Shown here: positions 25,092 through 32,376 of the stretch, in pieces
Layout of the letters: each line of letters starts with the position of its first letter
Numbering within the stretch: position 1 is the stretch's first letter
Source of the DNA: Methylophilus sp.
GTDB lineage: Bacteria > Pseudomonadota > Gammaproteobacteria > Burkholderiales > Methylophilaceae
Assembly (NCBI RefSeq): GCF_008015755.1
Contig: NZ_SSGF01000033.1
Span: 1-35,237, forward strand
Direction of reading: 5' to 3'
Length of the DNA: 35,237 nucleotides
The notes under the pieces: model-generated
Database searches by the model: none
The model's input: the letters and a program-made list of their open reading frames with translations, nothing else
What the model was told of the DNA's origin: nothing
Position numbers and translations under genes: made by a program

Positions 25092-27350
25092 TTATTTGTG
25101 AGAGCGTTTGGACGAGAGCTTGCTGCGATATTGTTGCAATTGTGCGCGTGTCTCTTCATAGCAATCAGCAACGGCCTGATACAGACCAGAAATAGTCTGG
25201 GCATCTTGCATGCTCAGGCCCAATAAGCGGCGGCTGAGTTTGCTGAGCGGAATCAAGCCCATATTGGCAGATTCGCCAGCCAGCTCATGCGCCAGTTTAT
25301 GGACTTGCTCAAAGTTTAAATCGAGGCTGGCAGTGCCAAGCGCGCGTAGCAAGTCATCGGTAGATTCAATAAATTCTGTGATGAGCTTGTGCACAAAGGC
25401 TTCGCTGCCACCCAGTTTTTGCAAGTGCGTCATGCGGTCATCATCCAGCAAAGGTTCGGTGACGGGCGTGATGCTGCTAATTTTTTCTGCATCTGCCGAT
25501 GCGGGCTTGATCCCCCTCATCGGTGAGTTGGGTGCTCTGGAGTCTACAATGATCTCATCCTGAGGCGTAGATAGGATTGGCGTTGAGGCTGCAGCTTGTT
25601 CTGCCGTTTCTGGTTTAGACTTTTGGCGTCTAACTGGCGCCACTTGTTCAGTCTCTATCGTGCTGGCAATTGCTTCAATCAGGCTTTGAATTTGTCTTGA
25701 AACCACTGGTTTGGTGAGTACCTGATACACCCCGGCACGCAGGCAACGATCCTGTGTGGTTTTAGTTGCATCTGCGGTGAGGATCACGGTGCGCAGAGGC
25801 TTGCTGTCCGGCAAGGCATGGTGAATATTAAAGACTTCCAGGCCGTTCATTTCCGGCATGTTGTAGTCAAGAATCATCAAGTCGAACTGGTGATGTTCCA
25901 GTGCATCCAGCGCAGCATCGCCATTGTCTACGGCCTTGACTACACAGTGCATTCTTTGCAGCGTTTCGTTTAGAATCAGTCGGTTGACCACATTGTCATC
26001 AGCAATCAGTACACGGATTTTCTTGCGGAATTTGGTGTGACTGCTTAACGGCACAACGTTAGACGCGTTATCCAGATTGATCTCATTGGTCGCTGGTTTT
26101 GCTGGCGCAGCCGCATGCGCGAGTGGCAGACTCACCACAAAAGTAGTGCCTACGTTTTCTTGGCTGGTCACATTTATTTTGCCGCCCATGACTTCGATCA
26201 ATTGCTTGGCAATGGACGTACCCAAGCCTGTGCCGCCATATCGCCTGGTGATGCTGCTGTCGGCTTGGGTGAAGCTATCAAAAATCAGCGGTAAAGCGTC
26301 GTTCTTGATACCAATACCCGTGTCTCGTATGCGAAAGCTGAGCTTGCTTGTCTCGGCATGACTTTGGATGACGCTGACAACCACATCAACGCCACCATGC
26401 TGGGTAAATTTAATGGCATTAGCGATCAGGTTGGTTAATACCTGCTCGAGGTGATGCATGCTGCCAGTGTAGTGACGCTCTACCAGTGGATCGAGGTGAA
26501 ATCGCAGCCACAGCTGCTTACGTTCGACTTCAATCTGGAACATCAGCTGCAAGCGCTGGATCAGGTCAGGCATGTAAAAGGTAATGTCCTCCAACTCGAC
26601 TTTGCCTTTTTCGATCTTGCTGATGTCCAGCACGTCATTAATCAGTTTTTTGAGGCTGGAGGCCGAAGCACCGACCATGTTAAGCAGTTCGGATTGTTTG
26701 TGATCAAGTTTAGTTTGCGCCATCAACTCACTGGCACCAATAATGCCGTTGAGCGGGGTGCGCATTTCATGGCTGATATTGGACAAGAAGTTTGTTTTGG
26801 CCTCACTGGCTTGTCCGGCTTCTTTGGTGGCTTTTTCCAGGCTAACCAATAAGCGCAAGGCATGCGGCGGAATGAGCAGTAGGGTGAGGAGAAAACCGTA
26901 GGCTAAATGCTGGTGCTGGTTCCAATAAGGATTTAAATACAGCGTCAGGCTAAAGCCGATCAGGCTGAACACATAGCAGCCTTTGAAAAACTTGGTGCCA
27001 TAGCGCAAGCCATAACCGATGATCAGCCACAGGTAAATACCGATAAACACGCCTGCCATTGCGCCTGAAATCATTTGTTCTAACGAGGTCGCCGTGATAT
27101 CCATCACCATCGCTGTCCATTGCCGTTTTTCGTTTTTTTGTGGATTTTGCAAGATGTTGTACAACATCAAAAAGCCGAAACACAAATAAATCAGGCAAAG
27201 CAGTACCGGTTCATAACTGCTATGGTTGACCAAGAGATAGAGTGTAATAAAGCTGACAAAAACGACGCGAATAAGCGCCTGCTCAGTTTCATAACTGATA
27301 GACTTGATTTCCGTCACTTTCTGCTTTAATTGTCTAACTGAATCTCGCAT
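25092..27350 (-). CDS. rpfC: DSF sensor hybrid histidine kinase RpfC
   Basis: About 752 residues; an ATG at 27350 and a TTG at 27356 are both possible starts and neither has a clear ribosome site. Order: an N-terminal membrane region with about five helices (25-170), HisKA with phospho-His in SNISHEMRTPLNG (His194 from the ATG), HATPase with RDTGIGI and RRYGGTGLGT, a receiver domain (about 445-565) with Asp495 in LMILDYNMP, an Ala/Pro/Ser-rich linker, and a C-terminal HPt domain with AHELAG (His688). This TM-HK-REC-HPt layout and the convergent rpfF gene match Xanthomonas RpfC, which senses DSF and restrains RpfF. The HPt lacks the Lys commonly found in HxLKG. RpfG, the usual HD-GYP output partner, is not encoded in the window. 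Confidence 0.88.
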   Translation of the reverse strand: MRDSVRQLKQKVTEIKSISYETEQALIRVVFVSFITLYLLVNHSSYEPVLLCLIYLCFGFLMLYNILQNPQKNEKRQWTAMVMDITATSLEQMISGAMAGVFIGIYLWLIIGYGLRYGTKFFKGCYVFSLIGFSLTLYLNPYWNQHQHLAYGFLLTLLLIPPHALRLLVSLEKATKEAGQASEAKTNFLSNISHEMRTPLNGIIGASELMAQTKLDHKQSELLNMVGASASSLKKLINDVLDISKIEKGKVELEDITFYMPDLIQRLQLMFQIEVERKQLWLRFHLDPLVERHYTGSMHHLEQVLTNLIANAIKFTQHGGVDVVVSVIQSHAETSKLSFRIRDTGIGIKNDALPLIFDSFTQADSSITRRYGGTGLGTSIAKQLIEVMGGKINVTSQENVGTTFVVSLPLAHAAAPAKPATNEINLDNASNVVPLSSHTKFRKKIRVLIADDNVVNRLILNETLQRMHCVVKAVDNGDAALDALEHHQFDLMILDYNMPEMNGLEVFNIHHALPDSKPLRTVILTADATKTTQDRCLRAGVYQVLTKPVVSRQIQSLIEAIASTIETEQVAPVRRQKSKPETAEQAAASTPILSTPQDEIIVDSRAPNSPMRGIKPASADAEKISSITPVTEPLLDDDRMTHLQKLGGSEAFVHKLITEFIESTDDLLRALGTASLDLNFEQVHKLAHELAGESANMGLIPLSKLSRRLLGLSMQDAQTISGLYQAVADCYEETRAQLQQYRSKLSSKRSHK

Positions 27351-27589
27351 GCTCAATCATGGTTCGTAGGTGATAGGCTTTCTCGATATTGACGCAAAGA
27401 AAGTCCAATCTGTATTGAAAATCTAACTTATGTTGATAGTTAACGGACTTTTCTTAAGATAACTTAAATTTTAGCAGGCTCGATTTGATTATCAAAGAAA
27501 GTTTACTTTTCACAACCCAAAATAATATTGTGCTTACTGGCATCTGTGATAAAAATGCCGACATTCCGCACCTTTAACCATTGATCTGC

Positions 27590-28708
27590 ATGATGAACCC
27601 TACTGAGTCTGAACAACCTTCAAGATTGTCGCGCTGGCTGGCACGTAGCCGCATGGTATTGCCGATCTCGTTTTTTATTGGCGGGTTTGTCTGGGATGCC
27701 ATTACCATTGGCAAGAAAGTCGCTTTGTCCGATATGGCTATTTTTGCGGCTTATTTGGTATTAGCGGCTGTGCTGATGTATCAGCTGGCGGCGCCTTCTT
27801 CTTCAGTCAGACGACTTGGGGAGCGTTTGTTAAGCTGGCAGTGGCTACAGCGCCGTGTCTCTAACTGGACCGTGCAGGACTGGCCTTACTGGATATTGCA
27901 GTTTTTGTTTGGCAGCCTGCTCAGTGCATTGTTTATCCTTTATTTCAAAAGCTCCAGCTATGGCCTGGCCTGGGTCGTTACCTTGGTCTTAGGCGTGTTG
28001 CTGGTGGCCAATGAGTTTATGGAAGGCGAATATCGGCGCCTGAGCTTATGCTGGAGCATGTTTGGTTTGTGCACCATTTTGTGGTGTAACTTTGCTTTTC
28101 CATTTTTGTTTGGTAGCGTGCATGCGGCCTGGTTTTATTTAAGCACTGTGCTGGGGGCGACGGTGACTTATGCCTTGTATCAGCGGGCGCCGCATCATGC
28201 TGGTCGCATTTGGCCGGTATGGGTGATTGCCGGGCTGCTGATGCTGGCCTATCGCGCCGATATGATTCCACCGGTGCCATTAGTGAAACAGGCAGTGGTG
28301 ATCGCTTATGACCTGGAAAAGTCACCAGAAGGCTATTGGATGACGGTTGAAAAGTCACCTTGGTGGCAGTTTTGGCGGGTTGATAGCGACCATTTTTATT
28401 TGCAACCGGGGCAAAAACTGGTGTGTTTTTCAGCGGTGTTTGCGCCGCAGGGCTTGCAAACCAAGCTGCTGCACGACTGGCAGAACAAAGTGAAGGGGGA
28501 GTGGGTGAGTGTCTCTATGCCAGGATTTTCGCTCACCGGCGGCCGCGATAGCGGCTACCGCGGATATACCTACAAAACCAACCTCACCGCAGGCGAGTGG
28601 CGCGTGCGTATTCAGACCGAGACCCGGCAAACGATTGCGGTCAATGCGTTTAGGGTGACGATTAAGGATCAGCCGGATGCGCAGCGTCGCACGCGTATCC
28701 GCTATTAA
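27590..28708 (+). CDS. DUF2914-domain inner membrane protein
   Basis: About 372 residues from the ATG at 27590 (a second ATG follows directly, and neither has a strong ribosome site). The N-terminal two thirds has about seven hydrophobic helices (residues 22-225). The C-terminal part (about 265-360) is soluble and fits DUF2914: VCFSAVFAPQGLQTKLLHDW followed by GGRDSGYRGYTYKTNL and a final Ig-like strand pattern. Function unknown. It is divergent from rpfC with about 230 bases between. No link to DSF signalling is shown other than position. It converges with rlmJ, seven bases apart. Confidence 0.75.
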   Translation: MMNPTESEQPSRLSRWLARSRMVLPISFFIGGFVWDAITIGKKVALSDMAIFAAYLVLAAVLMYQLAAPSSSVRRLGERLLSWQWLQRRVSNWTVQDWPYWILQFLFGSLLSALFILYFKSSSYGLAWVVTLVLGVLLVANEFMEGEYRRLSLCWSMFGLCTILWCNFAFPFLFGSVHAAWFYLSTVLGATVTYALYQRAPHHAGRIWPVWVIAGLLMLAYRADMIPPVPLVKQAVVIAYDLEKSPEGYWMTVEKSPWWQFWRVDSDHFYLQPGQKLVCFSAVFAPQGLQTKLLHDWQNKVKGEWVSVSMPGFSLTGGRDSGYRGYTYKTNLTAGEWRVRIQTETRQTIAVNAFRVTIKDQPDAQRRTRIRY

Positions 28709-28715
28709 CGTTTGG

Positions 28716-29552
28716 TCAGCTTTGCTGACCTTCGCAGGCAGCGTGTGCGCCCGCATCTTGTGCCAAGGTGTTTGCTAACCAGTTCAGATGTGGCTCTACA
28801 GCCTGGCGCAGCGTCCATGGCGGATTAATAATCCACATGCCGCTGCCATACATGCCAAAACCATCGGCAGACGGGTGCTGCACATCCAGTGTCACATGCA
28901 AATAATCGGTATTCAGGCTGCGTAACTTATCTATCATGTGCTGTGGTTCTGGCCTTTGCAGGCGCGGATACCAGATCATATAAGTGCCGGTCGCAAAGCG
29001 TTTGAGGCTGTCTTTGATGCAGTCAACCACACGCGCATAATCATCTTTGACCTCGTAAGGCGGGTCTATCAGCACCACACCACGTTTGGTCGGTGGCGGC
29101 AAACAGGCTTTAATGCCTTCAAAGCCATCTTTTTGCTGGATAGACACTTGTCGTTTCTGTATCGAAAACTGTTGCTCCAGTAAGGCAGCATCGGCTGGGT
29201 GCAGCTCAAATAATCGCAATTTGTCTGCCGCATTTAAAAAATGGCTGGCAATGCAGGGTGAGCCGGGGTAGAGGTTTTTTTGCCCCTTAGCTGCTGCGGC
29301 AACGACTTGCAAATAGCTGTCAAATATCTCAGCAGACTGACTTTGTTGCAGGCGTTGAATGCCATCGACATATTCCGCTGTTTTATTCGCCACAGCGCTG
29401 TCCAGTTGGTAAAGGCCCGCGCCAGCGTGCGTGTCTATCACCCAGTAAGGCTTATCCTTCTGGTTAAAGTAATCCAGCACCAGGCTATAGAGCCAGTGCT
29501 TCAAAACATCGGCATGATTGCCAGCGTGAAAGGCGTGACGGTAACTTAACAT
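28716..29552 (-). CDS. rlmJ: 23S rRNA (adenine-2030-N6)-methyltransferase RlmJ
   Basis: 278 residues from the ATG at 29552, which gives the family N-terminus MLSYRHAFHAGNHADVLKH; the longer in-frame start adds 13 unmatched residues. The Rossmann fold contains DTHAGAG near residue 40 and the amino-methyltransferase motif DPPYE (about 165-169). RlmJ (formerly YhiR/ComJ) methylates A2030 of 23S rRNA. Length matches E. coli (280). A TATAAT lies upstream on the minus strand at 29578-29583. A perfect GGTCAGC-TTT-GCTGACC hairpin (28714-28730) overlaps its stop codon. Confidence 0.93.
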   Translation of the reverse strand: MLSYRHAFHAGNHADVLKHWLYSLVLDYFNQKDKPYWVIDTHAGAGLYQLDSAVANKTAEYVDGIQRLQQSQSAEIFDSYLQVVAAAAKGQKNLYPGSPCIASHFLNAADKLRLFELHPADAALLEQQFSIQKRQVSIQQKDGFEGIKACLPPPTKRGVVLIDPPYEVKDDYARVVDCIKDSLKRFATGTYMIWYPRLQRPEPQHMIDKLRSLNTDYLHVTLDVQHPSADGFGMYGSGMWIINPPWTLRQAVEPHLNWLANTLAQDAGAHAACEGQQS

Positions 29553-29640
29553 TGCATATACTCTTAGATAAGCCGTCATTATAAGCGACAAAGTTTGTGC
29601 GCTCTTGTGAAAACTGGGTAACTTGCATTAGCATGCAAAC

Positions 29641-30381
29641 ATGAAACCTAGTCATACACATTCTGAACACGCACATGCGCACGATCATTCGCAGGCAGGC
29701 TGCGCGCATGATCACGATACCGACCATGCCGCGCACAGCCAGCAGGCGCATCATGGGCCTCAGCACGACGACCATGCACAGGACAATCCTTTCTGGATTC
29801 CTTTTCTGGCGATTGCGCTATTTACAGTCATCGAGTTTTTCGGCGGCATCTGGACACAATCACTGGCCTTGCTCAGTGACGCCTGGCATATGCTGTTTGA
29901 CGTGTTGGCGCTCGGGCTCGCCATGTGGGCCGCACATCGCGTGCGCACCGGCCATCCGGCATCACAACAAACTGAGCGCCGCGTCTCTATGGTCAATGCC
30001 GCCTCCATGCTGCTGGTGACTGCGGGCATCGTTATTGAGGCCATCGAACGCCTCAAGCATCCTGTGACCGTCGCAGGCGGCTACGTCAGCGTGATTGCCC
30101 TGGTTGGTTTGCTGGTGAACCTGTTCGTTGCCAAACATATGCATCACCAGCATGCGCATCACGGTGGCGATGCTAATTTGAACCACCGCGCCGCATTTTT
30201 GCATGTCTTAGGTGACTTGTTAGGCTCTGTGACTGCCGTCGCTGCTGGCGTAGTGATCTATTTTACCGGCTGGATGACCATAGACCCGATACTGTCCATC
30301 CTGATTTCATTGCTGTTATTGGTGGTGACGCTCAACCTGATTCGCGACATTTATCGTGGTCAGCCTGGCCACCATCACTAA
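29641..30381 (+). CDS. CDF-family metal efflux transporter lacking the C-terminal cytoplasmic domain
   Basis: 246 residues. A very His-rich N-terminal tail (residues 4-46, about 14 His) precedes six membrane helices (about 51-232). The two metal-site motifs HMLFD (His83, Asp87) in TM2 and HVLGD (His188, Asp192) in TM5 have the HxxxD form of zinc-type members, and a His-rich loop (166-174) links TM4 and TM5. The protein ends in RGQPGHHH just after TM6, so the ferredoxin-like dimerisation domain of ordinary CDF proteins (about 300 residues) is missing. The stop codon is a clean in-frame TAA and no downstream frame restores the domain, so it is probably native. It likely exports Zn, Co or Cd by proton antiport. 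A tautomerase gene follows after 36 bases. Confidence 0.85.
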   Translation: MKPSHTHSEHAHAHDHSQAGCAHDHDTDHAAHSQQAHHGPQHDDHAQDNPFWIPFLAIALFTVIEFFGGIWTQSLALLSDAWHMLFDVLALGLAMWAAHRVRTGHPASQQTERRVSMVNAASMLLVTAGIVIEAIERLKHPVTVAGGYVSVIALVGLLVNLFVAKHMHHQHAHHGGDANLNHRAAFLHVLGDLLGSVTAVAAGVVIYFTGWMTIDPILSILISLLLLVVTLNLIRDIYRGQPGHHH

Positions 30382-30417
30382 TTGTTTAAATCTTTTGTCC
30401 ATTAAAGGAGCGCCCCT

Positions 30418-30597
30418 ATGCCTTACGTGAATGTCAAACTCGCAGGCTCTGTCACCAAAGAGCAAAAGAAACTGATCGCCAAAGAAATCACCGAAACCTT
30501 GCAAAAACACGCCCAAAAACCGGCCAATTACACCTATATCGTGTTTGAAGAGGTTGAGTATGAGGACTGGGCGATAGGTGGAGAGTTGTTGGGGTAG
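30418..30597 (+). CDS. 4-oxalocrotonate tautomerase family protein
   Basis: 59 residues with AAGGAG seven bases before the ATG. It begins MPYVNVKLAG, so removal of Met exposes the catalytic Pro1 of the tautomerase superfamily. The KLIAKEITETL helix and the VFEEVEYEDWAIGG strand match small 4-OT-like enzymes. Substrate unknown. It lies 36 bases after the transporter gene and may be co-transcribed. Confidence 0.85.
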   Translation: MPYVNVKLAGSVTKEQKKLIAKEITETLQKHAQKPANYTYIVFEEVEYEDWAIGGELLG

Positions 30598-30785
30598 CTA
30601 TTTTTAGCTACAAGTGAATGTTAATGCTTCAACCGAAAACGGTTGCAAATAGAAGTCTTTTTCTCCTTATACTTAACGCATCTCAAGTACGCTCCTCCCA
30701 GTCTTTAGGTGGCGCCTTCAGCGCGCCTATTATGCTTTACGTTAGGCTCATATCGTAGAATTAAGCACAATTAAGGAAGCACAAA

Positions 30786-31592
30786 TTGAGTATCGAATTT
30801 TTAGAAAGTGACTTTGATAAAGTGAGCTATCTAGTGAATTTGCTCACTGCGCGAGCAACTGGCTTGGCGGCTGACGAACGTGAGTTTGAAGCTCTTCGTC
30901 ACGAACTACTAAGCAATTTCAATCTGTCATCTATGCTTCCAAGTTGGCTTCGCCAGCATCGCAATCTTGATTCTTTTTGGGGTTTTATCCAGCCGAAATT
31001 TAAGACATATGCAGAAAGGCGAACCTTTCTATCTGAACAATTTACGCCTCTTTTAGACTCTCTTGAGTTTGGCCAGACGATTCAACATCTCAGCCCTCAA
31101 ATGCCTAATCAAAGTTTTACGGTTTCACCACCTAAAGTGGCTAGAAATAAACGAAAGGTGTTTATAGTTCACGGTCGTGACAATGAAGCCAAGCAAGAAG
31201 TAAGTCGTTTTATCGAAAAACTTGGCTTAGAAGCCATTATATTGCATGAGCAGGCTAGCTCAGGAATGACGATCATTGAAAAAATTGAGCACTACTCAAA
31301 TGATGCTGATTTCGCGCTAGTTCTTTATACAGCTTGTGATCATGGGCGAGGGATTCATGAATCTAAAATACCCCCAAAGAATAGAGCGCGTCAAAATGTG
31401 ATATTTGAGCATGGGTATTTAATGGCTAAGCTCGGTCGAGAAAATGTATGCTCATTAGTAAAAGGCAATATTGAAACGCCAAATGATATAAGCGGCGTTG
31501 TGTATGTTTCACTTGACGAATTTGGCGCATGGAAAACTGAGGTTGCCAAAGAGTTGAAGGCGTGTGGTTATGCGATTAGCGACTTTTTCTAA
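30786..31592 (+). CDS. Predicted defence protein with helical N-terminus and TIR-like (CAP12/Pycsar-effector type) domain
   Basis: 268 residues starting at a TTG with AAGGAAG eight bases upstream. Residues 1-95 form a mostly helical domain (YLVNLLTARATGL, FWGFIQPKFKTYAERR) that I recognise as a common N-terminal partner of such proteins but cannot name. Residues 123-268 fit the TIR-like family (Pfam CAP12/Pycsar effector TIR): KVFIVHGRD, FALVLYTACDHG and NVIFEHGYLMAKLGR, where Glu208 is the expected catalytic NADase residue. Such proteins are thought to deplete NAD during phage infection. No cyclase or CBASS/Pycsar partner lies beside it, so it may be a one-gene system. Codon use is visibly more AT-rich than in its neighbours, suggesting recent transfer. 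Confidence 0.75.
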   Translation: MSIEFLESDFDKVSYLVNLLTARATGLAADEREFEALRHELLSNFNLSSMLPSWLRQHRNLDSFWGFIQPKFKTYAERRTFLSEQFTPLLDSLEFGQTIQHLSPQMPNQSFTVSPPKVARNKRKVFIVHGRDNEAKQEVSRFIEKLGLEAIILHEQASSGMTIIEKIEHYSNDADFALVLYTACDHGRGIHESKIPPKNRARQNVIFEHGYLMAKLGRENVCSLVKGNIETPNDISGVVYVSLDEFGAWKTEVAKELKACGYAISDFF

Positions 31593-31636
31593 TCGATGAT
31601 ATTAGGGCCAGAACAGAATCGCGTTTAATCAAGCGT

Positions 31637-32020
31637 TTAAAGGGTATTAATTTTTGCCTTGTATTGCACACCTGGATGCCCTTTTAAATCAATATCTTGT
31701 GTCCATAAGGTTGCATGATGTTCTTTACTGATTTGCAAAATCAGGCTGTCAGCGAGTGCGAGTTGGTGTTTGGCCGAGTATAAAGCGGCATTCAGCGCCG
31801 TTTCTGAGTCAAAGGTCACAGCGGTGCCTTGCGCCATAAAGTCAGCTGCGGATTGGGCGGCTTTTTCACCACGCTGTAGCGTGACACGTTTACACACTTC
31901 AAACACAATCAGGGCTGGCACCAGCAGGTTTTCTGTATCTTCAAGCACTGGTGCGAAAAAATCAGCATTGCTGCCATTGGCAAAATACTCTAGCCAGCCA
32001 CATGAATCTACAACATTCAT
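31637..32020 (-). CDS. vapC: VapC-type PIN-domain toxin
   Basis: 127 residues. The PIN ribonuclease acidic residues are visible: Asp5 (VVDSCGWLEYF), Glu41 (VFEVCKR), Asp91 (LADSLIL) and Asp109 or Asp111 (TQDIDLKG). It should act as an RNA endonuclease held inactive by the antitoxin encoded upstream, whose stop codon overlaps its start by four bases. The last codons run close to the end of the TIR-like gene on the opposite strand. Confidence 0.88.
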   Translation of the reverse strand: MNVVDSCGWLEYFANGSNADFFAPVLEDTENLLVPALIVFEVCKRVTLQRGEKAAQSAADFMAQGTAVTFDSETALNAALYSAKHQLALADSLILQISKEHHATLWTQDIDLKGHPGVQYKAKINTL

Positions 32021-32223
32021 ACCCGGTCTTTCTCACGAGTCACTTCTGTCTCTATGCCTGCCAAAAAGCCACGTGCCGCGCTCATCGGCTGTTCGGGAAT
32101 CAGCTCAATATGTTCGCCCTGGATGCGTGCTCTGAGTTTTTGGCCTGCTTGTATATTAAGTGACTGCCGCAATTCTTTGGGAATCACTACCTGAAACTTG
32201 GGTGAAACTGTCACTATGTCCAT
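32017..32223 (-). CDS. vapB: VapB-type antitoxin (AbrB/SpoVT fold)
   Basis: 68 residues. The N-terminal swapped-hairpin AbrB DNA-binding domain shows VSPKFQVVIPKELRQSLNIQAGQ (about 6-28), and an acidic and basic C-terminal tail probably wraps the toxin. First gene of the vapBC operon. The AGGAT before its ATG is a good ribosome site. An inverted repeat at 32254-32283 is the likely autoregulatory operator. Confidence 0.88.
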   Translation of the reverse strand: MDIVTVSPKFQVVIPKELRQSLNIQAGQKLRARIQGEHIELIPEQPMSAARGFLAGIETEVTREKDRV

Positions 32224-32253
32224 AACTATCCTTTTGGTATGGTATTTGGTCTT

Positions 32254-32283
32254 AAGTATTTCAAATTTTAAAATGTAATACTT
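32254..32283 (-). promoter_or_regulatory. Operator candidate upstream of vapBC
   Basis: AAGTATT (32254-32260) is mirrored by AATACTT (32277-32283), with a partly symmetrical AT-rich centre. A TGTAATAC unit within it (32274-32281) is repeated at 32293-32300, 19 bases away. This suits autoregulation by the VapB/VapC complex. TTGATA (minus strand, 32286-32291) with TAAAAT (32265-32270) is a possible but short-spaced promoter. Confidence 0.5.
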
Positions 32284-32361
32284 AATATCAATTGTAATAC
32301 CTTCTTAATTAAGTTGTACAGTGGTGTTGTAGACTTGCTTTGAACTCGAATGAATATCTAA

Positions 32362-32370
32362 TGCTAAAAT
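32362..32370 (+). promoter_or_regulatory. Extended -10 promoter of uvrC, possibly leaderless
   Basis: TGCTAAAAT (TG at 32362-32363, TAAAAT at 32365-32370) forms an extended -10 box, and TTGAAC (32340-32345) is a weak -35 with a 19-base spacer. The uvrC ATG is only six bases after the -10, exactly where transcription should start, and no Shine-Dalgarno is visible. Confidence 0.45.
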
Positions 32371-32376
32371 GCTTCG

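Noticed and set aside
28714..28730. Hairpin GGTCAGC-TTT-GCTGACC as terminator between the DUF2914 gene and rlmJ
   Set aside because: The stem is perfect but no T-run follows on either strand and it overlaps the rlmJ stop codon, so termination is not supported. The same 7-mer in the acnB leader is probably coincidence.
30630..30645. CAACCG-AAAA-CGGTTG hairpin after the tautomerase gene
   Set aside because: A six-base stem with no adjacent T tract; the nearest T-run is 11 bases away. Too weak to call a terminator.
31593..31640. TTAATCAAGCGTTTAAAG after the TIR-like gene as a downstream attC
   Set aside because: The core GTTRRRY consensus is not met and no matching partner site is present. Only an 8-base direct repeat GCGTTTAA is seen.
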